64,000 nt of DNA from Deferribacteres bacterium (GCA_020633655.1 JACKDF010000003.1:434001-498000); one strand, 5' to 3'; shown: positions 1-10,240, numbered from the stretch's first letter. Program-made: numbers and translations. Notes: generated from the letters alone by a model not told the origin.

Positions 1-3000
1 TCGTCTTTCACGAGCTCAGCACCGGGAATCCCCGGTCTTTCGGCGCCATTAAACGTTGTGACCTTGAAGCGGAGCTCATTATTCCCTCTGTCTTCGTAAA
101 TCACATAATTATCCGTTTCGGAATCGAAAATAGGACCAAATGATCCAGGTAAATCAGGTGGAAGAATAGCGAGTTTTACCCAGAGAGAAACCGAGACAGC
201 GTTGCTATCAATATTCAAAATGGAATTCGTAATCTCCACCTGGTCATCGACACCATCGAAGCTGAGAGCGTTACCAAACACACCGTCAACCCACTGTGGA
301 CCGTTTTGAAGAATGCCATTATTGCCGTTGCCGGTAACATCGGCGGCAAGCGTATCCATCCCCTCATCGAGGGGCCAGTAACTGATCAAACTACCCAGGT
401 AAGGATAAAACTGGAATAGTGCTTTTGTATCACTTGCAATCGTGTTTGGAACAGTTGCAAGGTCGGTGATATTATTTACTGTAAGTGTAAAATCGGTTTC
501 TGGAGTAAGTCCGGTAACAGAGAGTAAGACGTTTGCTTTCTGAGCGGAAATTTTCGCAGCATTGATGACAGCTCCGTTATCGATTGCATAATTCGAAATA
601 CTCTCTGCGAGTACGCTATCCACTGGTTCGGAAAAATTGACCAACACTTTTTCCGGTTCGCCTGTTGTAGACACTTTCACAAGCGCAGGTGGTGTGTTAT
701 CTGCACCAGTGGTGGCGATGACTTCATTGCTGAAATAGTCGCTTTCAACACCATTGGCATCAATCGCTTTGATTCGGTAATAAAAATCATCCAGTTCCTG
801 GCCTGCAATGTCCGTATAAGCTGTCGTGTCCCCGACGGTCGCAATTAGTGTCGTTGCTGCGGCCGTTGTATCCCGATAAATGTGGTAGCCGGAGACGCCA
901 GATACGGGATCAGGCATGTATTCCCATGAAAGGGAAACTGTGCTTTCTTCTACCTTATCCAGGGAAAGAACCGGTGTGGGTGTTCCGGAATACAGATAAA
1001 CTACTTCCTGAGCGTTCAACGCACGATCAAAGATTTGTATATGATCGATTCCACCACTAAAATAGGTTGTTCCAGTTCTGCCAAGGAAGATATCACCGGA
1101 ATTGGTTTTAATATTTCCCGTAAGTGGAAGAGTATCTTGCAGCTTGCCATTCAGATATATTTTTGCAGCAACGCCATCATAAACACCCGCAATATGCAGC
1201 CATTCGCCCGTCGTCAGAGCATCGGCGGGAATACCCGGTCGCTGTGCACCAGTAACGGTCGTGACTTTGAACCGCAACTCATTGTTTCCTCTGTCCATGT
1301 AAATCACGTAATTATCGGTATCTGAATCATAGATTGGGCCGTATGGACCAGGCAAGTCCGCTGGTAAATAGTCGAGCTTTGCCCAAACAGAGAGGGTCAC
1401 TGCATTCGTATCAATATTCAAGCTCGTTGTACTTGGAATCAAAACGTAATCATCAACACCATCGAAAAGGAGACCATTACCAAATTTCGAATCTGCCCAA
1501 ACAGTCCCATTTTTTAGTGTACCATTGTTACTATTTGCTGTTGCATCGTAGGCAGTCGTATCTGCTCCTTCATCGAGGGACCAATAGCTAACCAGGTTTT
1601 CAGGAGTTCTCTTATTCGAAAAATGAATCTGTGTACCCTGTTCAATAACATTCGGTTCTTCTGCCTGGTCTTCGATATTCGATACAGTGATGGTATAAGC
1701 AACATCCTCCAGCAAAGGCGAGGTTGTTAAAATAACCGCTGATCTATCCGCAGTTATTTTTGCATCCATTATCGTTACACCATTATCAATGGCATAGTTA
1801 GAAATGGTTTCTGCGGAAAATACACTCACTTTTTCATTGAAATGAACATAGACCGTTTGATCTGAGCCAACAGAAGCAACATTATCGATTTCCGGCGCAA
1901 TCGTATCGATGAACTGCTTTTTAGCGGAGGAAAATAAAAAATTGATTTCCTCCTCTGTCAAAGCTCTATCGAAAACAAAAACATTGTCCATTCGACCTTC
2001 AAAATAGACCGCACCTGTTCGACCAAGAAATGCTAATTGACCAGTTCTGACATTGCCAGTCAGGTTGTGTGAGTCCTTTAATTCGCCATTTAAATAAATC
2101 TGAGCCGTAGCACCGTCATAAACACCAACGACATGAAGCCATTCATTTGCAGTAATATCCGCTCCTGGAATTCCGGGCCGCTCGGCACTGACATCTGTAC
2201 TCACTTTAAATCGAAGTTCATTGTTTCCTTTATCCCCATAAATCACGTAGTTGTCCGCATCCGAATCAAAAACAGGTGCATAGGCAACCGGAAGCTCACC
2301 AATGGAATAAGCCAGGTTTATCCAAACTGACACGCTGACAGCATTCCCACTAACATCCAGGTTAGCATTGGTAAATTCAACATAGTCATCGACGCCATCA
2401 AACTGCAAACCATTCGCCACATAGCCACCGGACCAGGAAATACCATTCATCATGTTACCATCATTCCCATTTCCGGAAATATCCATAAGTGTAGTCCCCT
2501 CACCCTGATCAAAATCCCAGGCACCAATCGTTTGGTCCAGCAGTGGATTGTACTCAAACTGAACGACAACCGGATTGACGATTACATTCGGTATAACGGC
2601 GAGATCGGAGATGCCGTTTACACTTAAATTATACTGTACTCCTGTGGACAGGCTCGACGTTTTGAGTAAAACAGAAGTTGAATCAAGTGACAGGGTTGCA
2701 CTGTTTACGACAACATCGTTATCGATCTGATAATTGGCTACTTCTTCTGCACCCGACTTATCAACGCGCTCATTAAACTCAACGACTACAACATTATCTG
2801 GGCCGAATGCACTAATGGCGCCGACATCCGGAGCTTGTTTATCGGCTTCCGTGGTGGCACTCAGTTCATTGCTGTAATTCAGACTTGTGAGTCCCGCGGT
2901 GTTCATCGCTTTGATACGATAGTAAAAGGTGGCTTCTTCACTCATCGTATCATCAATATAACTCGTTGTATCACCAACTGTTGTCAGCAAGGTCGTCGCA

Positions 3001-3908
3001 TTTTCAGCTGTGTCCCGATAAATTTCGTATCCGCTGATTCCTCCTTCAGCATCTGTCGCAGGCTCCCAACTGAGTCGAACTTTCGTAATATTTACTTTGG
3101 CCCCTGTAAGAACGACATCCGAAGGCGGAGTTTCATCCATGACAGCAATGGCGGTATGTGGATTATCAGTGGTAATACCATCGACGCCGATGGCGACCAG
3201 GTTACGCATTTCTTCAGCAGAGTTTACTGTCCATTTATTCATGAACATACCTCTGGCGTGTGTTGAATCCAGTAAGGCCTGGGTAACACCACCGCCAGTA
3301 CCAAGCCACTCTCCACCGATTGCTTCCACCTGTTTAATTTGAGTTATGGTAACCGTTGCGAAGAGCATTACGGGGATGGATGGGTCGATGGATTTTGCCT
3401 CAGAGATTTGATCAAGATTAAAACTGGCAATGACAACCTGGTCCTGCATATTTCGGGCTTGAATGGCATCAATTACCCTTTGCACGAGCGTTGTCGTATT
3501 CGCCTTCAATTCGATCACAACATTAATTTTGTTTGGATCATTCAAGGCTAAATTAAGAACTTCATTTAAGGTTGGTATTTGTTGCCCGGTAAATTCAGAT
3601 CCAAACCAGGAACCGGCATCGTAGCGACGGAGGGTCGCATAGGGCAGTGCAACAATATTTCCGGATCCATTTGTTGTGCGGTCAATCGACTCGTCATGCA
3701 TAATTAAAAGGGAATCATCTGATGAGACTCGTACATCAACTTCGAAATAATCAGCCCCTAATTCAATCGCCTTCCGGCATGCCGCCAGCGTATTTTCTGG
3801 TGCAAGCCCCGCTGCACCACGATGCGAAATAACCGCCGTCGATGCTTCCATTATAAATGATGATGCAAAGAACATAAACAGCAAAAAGATCGGTTTGTAA
3901 AATCGCAT
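1..3908 (-). CDS. Secreted glycerophosphodiester phosphodiesterase with FN3 and LamG-like domains (C-terminus beyond window)
   Basis: The frame is open from the ATG at 3908 to the window edge, about 1,302 residues without a stop. An AGGAG lies 8 nt before the ATG. A signal peptide (about residues 1-22) precedes a GDPD domain (about 24-260) with the family motifs HRGAAGLAPENT, an E-x-D metal pair (FEVDVRVSSD) and HDESIDRTTNGSG, so hydrolysis of glycerophosphodiesters outside the cytoplasm is expected. Then come an FN3 domain (about 265-360), Ig-like segments with the phrase SNYAIDNG, a LamG/concanavalin-like domain (about 465-650), a second Ig-like segment and LamG (about 760-965), a second FN3 (about 980-1070), another Ig-like segment, and the start of a third LamG cut by the edge. 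The LamG copies share NYVIY, GNNELRFKV and ERPGIPG-type phrases. The accessory domains suggest binding to a surface or polymer. The function of the full protein is inferred. Confidence 0.85.
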   Translation of the reverse strand, partial: MRFYKPIFLLFMFFASSFIMEASTAVISHRGAAGLAPENTLAACRKAIELGADYFEVDVRVSSDDSLLIMHDESIDRTTNGSGNIVALPYATLRRYDAGSWFGSEFTGQQIPTLNEVLNLALNDPNKINVVIELKANTTTLVQRVIDAIQARNMQDQVVIASFNLDQISEAKSIDPSIPVMLFATVTITQIKQVEAIGGEWLGTGGGVTQALLDSTHARGMFMNKWTVNSAEEMRNLVAIGVDGITTDNPHTAIAVMDETPPSDVVLTGAKVNITKVRLSWEPATDAEGGISGYEIYRDTAENATTLLTTVGDTTSYIDDTMSEEATFYYRIKAMNTAGLTSLNYSNELSATTEADKQAPDVGAISAFGPDNVVVVEFNERVDKSGAEEVANYQIDNDVVVNSATLSLDSTSVLLKTSSLSTGVQYNLSVNGISDLAVIPNVIVNPVVVQFEYNPLLDQTIGAWDFDQGEGTTLMDISGNGNDGNMMNGISWSGGYVANGLQFDGVDDYVEFTNANLDVSGNAVSVSVWINLAYSIGELPVAYAPVFDSDADNYVIYGDKGNNELRFKVSTDVSAERPGIPGADITANEWLHVVGVYDGATAQIYLNGELKDSHNLTGNVRTGQLAFLGRTGAVYFEGRMDNVFVFDRALTEEEINFLFSSAKKQFIDTIAPEIDNVASVGSDQTVYVHFNEKVSVFSAETISNYAIDNGVTIMDAKITADRSAVILTTSPLLEDVAYTITVSNIEDQAEEPNVIEQGTQIHFSNKRTPENLVSYWSLDEGADTTAYDATANSNNGTLKNGTVWADSKFGNGLLFDGVDDYVLIPSTTSLNIDTNAVTLSVWAKLDYLPADLPGPYGPIYDSDTDNYVIYMDRGNNELRFKVTTVTGAQRPGIPADALTTGEWLHIAGVYDGVAAKIYLNGKLQDTLPLTGNIKTNSGDIFLGRTGTTYFSGGIDHIQIFDRALNAQEVVYLYSGTPTPVLSLDKVEESTVSLSWEYMPDPVSGVSGYHIYRDTTAAATTLIATVGDTTAYTDIAGQELDDFYYRIKAIDANGVESDYFSNEVIATTGADNTPPALVKVSTTGEPEKVLVNFSEPVDSVLAESISNYAIDNGAVINAAKISAQKANVLLSVTGLTPETDFTLTVNNITDLATVPNTIASDTKALFQFYPYLGSLISYWPLDEGMDTLAADVTGNGNNGILQNGPQWVDGVFGNALSFDGVDDQVEITNSILNIDSNAVSVSLWVKLAILPPDLPGSFGPIFDSETDNYVIYEDRGNNELRFKVTTFNGAERPGIPGAELVKD

Positions 3909-4249
3909 TTTCAATTCTCCTTTAATGCTAAATTATTACGGACAACGAATTTTATAACCGCCAAATTTACGTTTCACGTTTGTAAAAATCTCGGCGAATA
4001 GTAACAAAATGTAGAACTATTGTAACAAGGAGCATTAACCTGTTTTATTCTCAGACACCAGGATTGGGGGCCGAGTCAAAACATGTAACGCGACATTCAT
4101 GTCGCGCATTTTTGAGCTCAAACTTACAAGATAAATGTCGAGTTACCGCCATTAAATCATGTTTTAACTCAGCCTGAATCATTCACATTGAGCGTTATAT
4201 GAGTAAAGCAGGTTAAAAGCAGGAAAGCCGAAATAAAATCGAGATATTT
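3909..4249. repeat. Intergenic region with a long imperfect inverted repeat
   Basis: No gene is visible. At 4069-4085 the sequence ggccgagtcaaaacatg pairs with catgttttaactcagcc at 4158-4174 (15 of 17 positions). Further inside, taacgcgacatt is echoed inversely by aaatgtcgagtta (4133-4145). A perfect small palindrome, cgcgacattcatgtcgcg, lies at about 4089-4106. A related structure with the same outer arms occurs at about 39593-39723, so this is probably a dispersed repeat and not a gene-specific terminator. It lies downstream of the hybrid regulator and upstream of the phosphodiesterase, both on the minus strand. Confidence 0.6.
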
Positions 4250-7200
4250 TTAAATTTTTAATTTGCTGGCAAGATGTTCAGAAGGAGATTTCCCAAACTG
4301 TTGGCGAAAACAGCGACCAAAATACGTCAGGTCTTTGAAACCAACGGAATATGCTACTTCGGTGACAGTGATCCTTTTTTGTGTCAGCAATTGTTCAGCA
4401 CGTTTTAACCGAACTCCACGGATAAATTCATGCACAGTCTGATTGGTTAGCGCTCGAATTTTTCTGTACAATTGCATCCGGCTCATACCTATTAATTTAC
4501 TCAGACTTTCTGCATTAAATTCTGGATCAGCGATATTTTCTTCCAAAATTTCCATAGCCCGTTTAAGGAACTTTTCATCGATCGTTGTGATTTGAACTTT
4601 ATCTGGATTTAAGAAAAGATCAGCATGAAATCGCTCACGCAATATTTTCCTGTTTTCCAAAAGACTATTCACATGTGCGATGATGACATCCATATTGAAC
4701 GGTTTGGTTTCGTAGACATCTGCGCCGTGTTTTAAGCCTTTAATGCGATCTTTATCCGAGGCTAAGGCTGTCAGTAAAATGACCGGAATGTGGCTTGTCC
4801 GCTCATCTTTTTTGATCTTTTCGCATAATTCAAAGCCATCCATTTTCGGCATAAGAAAATCGGAAATGATGATATCAGGAACAACTTCCAGCGCAGAATC
4901 CAATCCTTCTTGCCCATCCACAGCCTCAAAAATGCGAAAATCCGGGCGAAAAGAATCTGCTATATAGGCACGCAACTCGGGATCATCTTCAACGATAAGC
5001 AATGCTGTCGTTGGAAATTCTCCCCCATTTTGATGATTCACAGCTGTCGGTATTTTTTTATATGCCTGGTCCTGATTAAAAAATTCATCGATGGGATGCA
5101 AATCCATCTCACCAACCAGCTGATTTTGCTCCAGAAAATCAACATCCACCGGCAACCACACCGTGAACAAACTTCCCTGACCTAAACTACTCGATACGGA
5201 AATTTCACCCTCATAAATTTTGATAAGTTCATAAAGCAACGCCATCCCAACACCACTCCCCTGATAACGCGAAACAGGATTGTTTTTCACCTGATAAAAT
5301 CGTTGAAATATATTGTCGATTTCCACTTCCGGAATACCTGCACCCGAATCACGTACAGCAATTTTTAAGTAGTTTGCAGCTTTATTCTCAGCAGTGTGCT
5401 TTTCATGAAAAGTGATTTCATCCCCTGCTTTCACATCCAGACTTAATGATATTTTTCCGGCATCTGGCGTAAACTTGAAAGCATTGGACAAGAGATTGTA
5501 GATTATTTTATCGATTTTGTCGGGATCAAACCAGGTTGTGTAATGTTGAATCTCTGATTTTATTGTAAAATCAATAGTGCGAATAGTCGCAAATTCTGAG
5601 AAGGAAGCGGCTGTCTTTTCTATAAATGAAATAATATCCCCACGCGATAATTCCAGTTTTAAATTGCCCGCTTCGATTTTCTGAACATCCATAACTTGAT
5701 TGGTGATGCGAAGCAGGCGTTTTGCGTTACGATAAATCAGTGCAATTGAATTTAAGTTTTCCTGTGTAGATTCTTTCGATTGCAGCACGTGCTGTAAAGG
5801 GCTTAAAATCAATGTAATTGGAGTTCGGATTTCATGGTATAAATTTGTGTAAAAGCGGGATTTTGCCTGATCCAATTCGTACATTTTTTCAAGTTCAAAA
5901 TGTTCCAATTTCAAGGCATTTTTAAGTTTTTCCCGCAAGAGGATATGGCGCACAACGAAATAAATCGTAGCCCCCACAAGAAGGATGTAAGTCAAATACG
6001 CCCACCATGTTTTCCAAAATGGAGGCAAAACAGTGAGTTTGATCGCCACTCCTTTTTCATTCCAAACAGCATCATTATTGGATCCTTTTACGCGAAAATT
6101 GTATTCACCGGCATCAAGGTTCGTGTAAACCGCCGTTCGTTTTGCACCGACATAGTTCCATTCCTTTTCAAAACCTTCCAATTTATAAGCGTACTGATTT
6201 TTTCCAGGCAGAATATAATTAAGCGCAGTAAATTGAAAAGATAACACGGACTGATCATGAGATAATTTCATTTCACTGGTTTCAGAAATATGTCTGTGTA
6301 TGGGCGAATCAGGAGCGCCGATTTGCACAGGTTTATTGAATATGTGGAAATCCGTAATTACAATCGGTGGAATATAGGGATTCCGGTCGATTCGATCCGG
6401 GAAAAAAGTATTGAATCCATTGATGCCACCAACAAAGATTTCACCATCCTTTGTACGGTATATGCTTCGTGTATAAAATTCATTATCCTGCAAACCATCG
6501 GAGGCATCGAAATTTTTAAACACGTTCCGTTCAGGATCGAATTGTGCAATCCCCTTGTTGGTACTGATCCAAAGCATTCCCTTACGATCTTCTATTATTC
6601 CTTTCACAAAATTATTTGGCAGCCCGTCATCGGTGGAAAATCGTGTAAAGGAATTTGAGCCGCGATCAAAACGGTTCAAACCCTGGGATGTTCCTACCCA
6701 CAAAGTTGAATCATGCGCTTCAAATAGAGAAACTACAAATCCCTTGGATAAGCTGGTTGTATCCTTTTGTTGGTGGTAAAAGTTCGTAAAAGTTTTTGTA
6801 TCGACATTAAGGTAATTAAGCCCATTATTCGAACCGATCCACAGATTTCCCGAGAAATCTTCGATTATACTGTTCACCAGATTATCCGATAAGCCACTAT
6901 TTACCTCCGAATAAACCCGAAATCGTTTTTCGCCATAAGGCAAGTAGCTCAAGCCTTCACCGTAGGTACAAATCCACAGGGTTTTATGCTTATCCTGGCA
7001 CATACCAAAAATATTGTCCGATGCGAGCCCTGAGTTTTGCCTGTTGAACTGTTTGAAATCCCGATCAACCACATCAAACAGGAATAATCCCGATCGCCAG
7101 GTTCCGATCCAGAAATTGCTGTCACTATCTTCATAAAGCGCTAAGACTGCATCGCTCTTTAAATTGCTGTTTTCTGTTGTAAAATGTGCAAAAGTTCCTT

Positions 7201-8380
7201 GTTCACGATTAAACAAATCCAAACCACCGCCATCCGTAGCAACCCAAATCCGGCCATTTTTATCTTCAAAAAAGCTTGAAACAGCATTGTATCCCAGGCT
7301 TGTGGCATCGCCTTGTTGGTTGCTGAAATGACTGAAAAAATTATTATACCGGGGTAGCATATAAATCCCCCCCGCGAATGTACCTATCCACAGGTTGCCG
7401 GTTCTGTCGCTGTACAAGGACCAGATAGAACGATGGTTCAATCCTTCCTTATCACCACGTGCAGTCTTTTGCTCGACTGACATCCCTGAATCGGGTGAAA
7501 ACTGAAAAAGACCGGCATCTTCGGTGCCGATCCATAAATTTTCACGATCGTCAAAAACGAGGGAAAGAATGACATTGCTATACAAGGGTGAATTTTTTTT
7601 GGCAGTAGCTGTAAAATGTTTGATGGTATCTTTTCGACCGTTCCTGTCACGAATCACATAAAGTCCATCACCTTGTGTGCCCACCCAGAGGGAGCCGTCG
7701 GCTTTCTCAACGATACTTGTAATCGAAGAATTGCTAAATCTTGATCCATTGTTTACAACAGGATCCAATTTATCCCGAGCGATATCATAGACATACAACG
7801 CTCCTGACCACGTCCCAATCCATAAATTCTGCCGGCTGTCAACAAACAATTTGCGCATCGTGGTACTGGCAATGCGTTTTTGGTAATGCGTATTTGGGGA
7901 GAAAGGTTCAAATATTTCTTTGGTACGGTGAGAGCGTAGCAATCCATTATTCGCAGTGGTTACCCAAACATTTCCGAGTGAATCTCCAGAGATGGAGCGT
8001 ATGCTTGTCAGGCCTGGTATTTCCGTTGTAAATCGCTGAAAACGATCAAAGTTACGGTCATATAAATTCAGGCCTTCCCGTGTACCAATCCACAGGTTTT
8101 TCTCAACGTCTTCGTAGATCGTCCAGATGCAATTATCACTGATTGTGGTTGAATCATTTGGGTGAAAGTGGTAGGTCGTAAAGGTGGAACCATCGTATTT
8201 GTTGAGGCCATCATAGGTGCCAAACCAGAGAAAACCCCGGGCATCCTGAAGAATGCACGTTATAATACCCTGGGACAAACCATTTCTTGTTGTGAAATGG
8301 GTATATTGGGTATTTTTATACTCAGCAAAAAGTACATTTATCAACATTAAGCAGGAAAACAAGTAAATTTTACTTCGCAT
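4250..8380 (-). CDS. Hybrid two-component system sensor/regulator (propeller sensor - HK - REC - AraC)
   Basis: A one-protein two-component system of the SusR-like HTCS type, about 1,376 residues. A signal sequence is followed by about 14 two-component propeller repeats of the LWIGT..GL type (about residues 25-690), a Y_Y_Y domain (about 713-783), one membrane helix (about 790-815), a HisKA domain with the phospho-acceptor in YHEIRTP (about 847), a HATPase with NLLSNAFKFTP and DSGAGIP (about 950-1077), a receiver domain whose Asp is in IIISDFLMPKMDG (about 1125-1237), and a C-terminal AraC-type HTH (about 1290-1373). The propeller is expected in the periplasm, sensing an oligosaccharide, with the HTH activating target genes. 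The start is drawn at the ATG at 8380; a GTG two codons upstream is also possible. No glycan-degradation gene lies directly beside it, so its target is unclear. Confidence 0.93.
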   Translation of the reverse strand: MRSKIYLFSCLMLINVLFAEYKNTQYTHFTTRNGLSQGIITCILQDARGFLWFGTYDGLNKYDGSTFTTYHFHPNDSTTISDNCIWTIYEDVEKNLWIGTREGLNLYDRNFDRFQRFTTEIPGLTSIRSISGDSLGNVWVTTANNGLLRSHRTKEIFEPFSPNTHYQKRIASTTMRKLFVDSRQNLWIGTWSGALYVYDIARDKLDPVVNNGSRFSNSSITSIVEKADGSLWVGTQGDGLYVIRDRNGRKDTIKHFTATAKKNSPLYSNVILSLVFDDRENLWIGTEDAGLFQFSPDSGMSVEQKTARGDKEGLNHRSIWSLYSDRTGNLWIGTFAGGIYMLPRYNNFFSHFSNQQGDATSLGYNAVSSFFEDKNGRIWVATDGGGLDLFNREQGTFAHFTTENSNLKSDAVLALYEDSDSNFWIGTWRSGLFLFDVVDRDFKQFNRQNSGLASDNIFGMCQDKHKTLWICTYGEGLSYLPYGEKRFRVYSEVNSGLSDNLVNSIIEDFSGNLWIGSNNGLNYLNVDTKTFTNFYHQQKDTTSLSKGFVVSLFEAHDSTLWVGTSQGLNRFDRGSNSFTRFSTDDGLPNNFVKGIIEDRKGMLWISTNKGIAQFDPERNVFKNFDASDGLQDNEFYTRSIYRTKDGEIFVGGINGFNTFFPDRIDRNPYIPPIVITDFHIFNKPVQIGAPDSPIHRHISETSEMKLSHDQSVLSFQFTALNYILPGKNQYAYKLEGFEKEWNYVGAKRTAVYTNLDAGEYNFRVKGSNNDAVWNEKGVAIKLTVLPPFWKTWWAYLTYILLVGATIYFVVRHILLREKLKNALKLEHFELEKMYELDQAKSRFYTNLYHEIRTPITLILSPLQHVLQSKESTQENLNSIALIYRNAKRLLRITNQVMDVQKIEAGNLKLELSRGDIISFIEKTAASFSEFATIRTIDFTIKSEIQHYTTWFDPDKIDKIIYNLLSNAFKFTPDAGKISLSLDVKAGDEITFHEKHTAENKAANYLKIAVRDSGAGIPEVEIDNIFQRFYQVKNNPVSRYQGSGVGMALLYELIKIYEGEISVSSSLGQGSLFTVWLPVDVDFLEQNQLVGEMDLHPIDEFFNQDQAYKKIPTAVNHQNGGEFPTTALLIVEDDPELRAYIADSFRPDFRIFEAVDGQEGLDSALEVVPDIIISDFLMPKMDGFELCEKIKKDERTSHIPVILLTALASDKDRIKGLKHGADVYETKPFNMDVIIAHVNSLLENRKILRERFHADLFLNPDKVQITTIDEKFLKRAMEILEENIADPEFNAESLSKLIGMSRMQLYRKIRALTNQTVHEFIRGVRLKRAEQLLTQKRITVTEVAYSVGFKDLTYFGRCFRQQFGKSPSEHLASKLKI

Positions 8381-8386
8381 ATGCAC

Positions 8387-8717
8387 TTTTTATAATTCTT
8401 ATACTCCCTTTGGTCGCAGTGATTTGTGAATCATAATAAAAGCATTTCTCAAACCAAAAAAAATGGATTTGCGTCGTTTTTCTTGAGGGGGAGATACAAG
8501 CTGTTTCGAAAAATCAAGACATCTTTTATTTGAAATGAGACAGTAAATTTCGATCAATCTATATTGAATTAACTCTCCAATGTCATTTCGATGCGCAATT
8601 TTTGCTGAGAAATCTTATTGATAACATGGTATAGGACCAACCATACAAGATTTCTCAGCTTAAAAGCGCTTCAAAAATGACAAGATTAGGAATTTTTGAT
8701 TAATTTCGCACGACTGG
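8387..8717. repeat. Intergenic region with a 40-bp-arm inverted repeat (FCB-type GAGAAATCTT element)
   Basis: The left arm (8581-8620) starts tgtcatttcgatgcgc and contains gctgagaaatctt. The right arm (8643-8682) contains aagatttctcagc and ends in aatgaca. The 13-bp core is perfectly inverted and the outer parts match with a few mismatches (tgtcattt...gcgc). The element sits 36 bp past the stop of the decarboxylase gene on the minus strand and could end its transcript, although no T-tract follows. The wording tgtcattt...gagaaatctt is typical of dispersed REP-like elements in FCB genomes (knowledge). The rest of the interval shows no gene. Confidence 0.6.
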
Positions 8718-10187
8718 TCATTTTTTAAACTGCAATGCCAATTCCTTCCCGATGCGAACAACTTCATCCACCATCATTTCAAAGTCTTCATCCCGGCTAC
8801 GGTGGTTGGCAATGCCAACACGCAGGCAGTAGTTGCCGTTGAGTGTGGTATAAGAGGGCACGCACACCCCGGATTCATGCAGGCGAATGAGCAGTTCTTT
8901 GTTCAAATCATTAAGCCGCTCTGAGTCCAAATCACCCGAATTAAAGCGAAAACAGACAATATCCAATCCGACTGGCGCGGTCAATTCTAAAAGCGGATGG
9001 GCATTGACGAGCCGCGCGAGATAGTTCGCCTGGTCAACATTTTTTTGGATCATACGGCCAAATTTATCGAGCCCATGTTCTTTGACCGACATCCAGACTT
9101 TGAGCGCGCGGAATTGCCGGGTCAGTTGCACACCGTACTCACTAAACCAATGTTGCCCTGCAGCAAGTCCACGAGTAGATTTGGCGAGATATTCCGGTGT
9201 GAGTGAAAAAGTCTTTCGATGGGCTTCATCGTGGCGTACGACAACGCAACCCACTTCGATAGGCATATGCATCCATTTGTGCAGATCGAGGGCAACCGAA
9301 TCGGCCCGCTCCATTCCTTTGAGCAATGGTTTGACTTTCTCGGCCAGTATGGCTACAGCGCCAATGGCACCGTCAACGTGAAACCACAGATTTTCCTGTG
9401 CGCACAAATCAGCCATAGCATTCAAGTCATCGATTGCACCAGTATTAATAGTTCCAGCATTGCCCACCACACAAACTGGTTGCAAGCCGGCTTTTCTATC
9501 GGCAATTACCGTGGATTTCAATTGCTCAAGATTGATTGTATAATCCCTATTGACAGGAATTTTATGCAGACTGTCACTGCCCATACCGAGCAATTCCAAA
9601 TTCTTTTGCACGCTGCTGTGCACCTCGGAGGAGGCGTAGACGATCAAGTGCTTCGGTGCAGCCTGCATGCCGAATTTGCGAATGTCGAATCCCGCTTTGG
9701 TATTACGGGCTATGGCAAGGCCAATAAAATTCGCCATGGAACCACCACTCACCAATAACCCGCTTGCATCGGAAGGAAAATTAAGAATTTCTTTAACCCA
9801 GTTCACAACCTGTCCCTCGACCATGTTGGCCACATGGTTTCCGCCACCAAGATTGGGATTCATAACAGCACCAAGAAATTCTCCCAATGCCCCAATGACC
9901 GTGCCCGCTCCCATATACCAGCCCCAAAAGCGTGGATGAATGTTACCCATGGGATAGGGCAAAATGCGCTCGAGAAATTCCTTGTAGACTTGGGTGCTAT
10001 CGGACGGTTTGCGAGGCGCGGTATCCGAGAAAGTTTTCGCTATTTCTTCGGGCACCTGTTGCCAAACCGGTCGATCACCAACATTTTCAAGGTACGATAG
10101 CGCATCATCAACCATTTGATGGGCTAAGGAACGCATGGACTCCCAATTTTCAGGGTCGAGAGATTCGAAGTGTTTTTTATCTTTCAT
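8718..10187 (-). CDS. PLP-dependent group II amino-acid decarboxylase family protein
   Basis: A 489-residue fold-type I PLP enzyme of the aromatic-amino-acid/glutamate decarboxylase group. Visible marks are the substrate and cofactor loop (GNIHPRFWGWYMGAGT), LLVSGGSMANFIGLAIAR in the PLP-binding part, HVDGAIGA with the Asp that contacts the pyridine nitrogen, and the Schiff-base lysine in DLHKWMHMP. It probably decarboxylates an aromatic or acidic amino acid in the cytoplasm; the substrate cannot be read from the sequence. The frame opens further upstream (to 10253). The ATG at 10187 is preferred because it has an AAGAGA-type site and because the extra upstream codons are made of a terminator-like hairpin (10211-10240). 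Confidence 0.88.
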   Translation of the reverse strand: MKDKKHFESLDPENWESMRSLAHQMVDDALSYLENVGDRPVWQQVPEEIAKTFSDTAPRKPSDSTQVYKEFLERILPYPMGNIHPRFWGWYMGAGTVIGALGEFLGAVMNPNLGGGNHVANMVEGQVVNWVKEILNFPSDASGLLVSGGSMANFIGLAIARNTKAGFDIRKFGMQAAPKHLIVYASSEVHSSVQKNLELLGMGSDSLHKIPVNRDYTINLEQLKSTVIADRKAGLQPVCVVGNAGTINTGAIDDLNAMADLCAQENLWFHVDGAIGAVAILAEKVKPLLKGMERADSVALDLHKWMHMPIEVGCVVVRHDEAHRKTFSLTPEYLAKSTRGLAAGQHWFSEYGVQLTRQFRALKVWMSVKEHGLDKFGRMIQKNVDQANYLARLVNAHPLLELTAPVGLDIVCFRFNSGDLDSERLNDLNKELLIRLHESGVCVPSYTTLNGNYCLRVGIANHRSRDEDFEMMVDEVVRIGKELALQFKK

Positions 10188-10210
10188 GAATTTTTCTCTT
10201 AAAATTTTAT

Positions 10211-10240
10211 AAAAACAAAAAAGGCTGTTTTCAGCCTTGG
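10211..10240 (-). terminator. Rho-independent terminator-like hairpin just before the decarboxylase start
   Basis: On the minus strand the sequence reads aaggctg-aaaa-cagcctt followed by a T-rich run (ttttgttttt). It ends about 23 nt before the ATG at 10187. It may end the transcript of the upstream SH3-parvulin gene, or act as an attenuator in the leader of the decarboxylase gene, since little room is left for a promoter downstream of it. The interval 10241-10632 shows nothing else recognisable. Confidence 0.65.

Noticed and set aside
2835..3266. Plus-strand open frames over the first 4 kb
   Set aside because: All are antisense to the continuous phosphodiesterase frame, which carries clear domain motifs.
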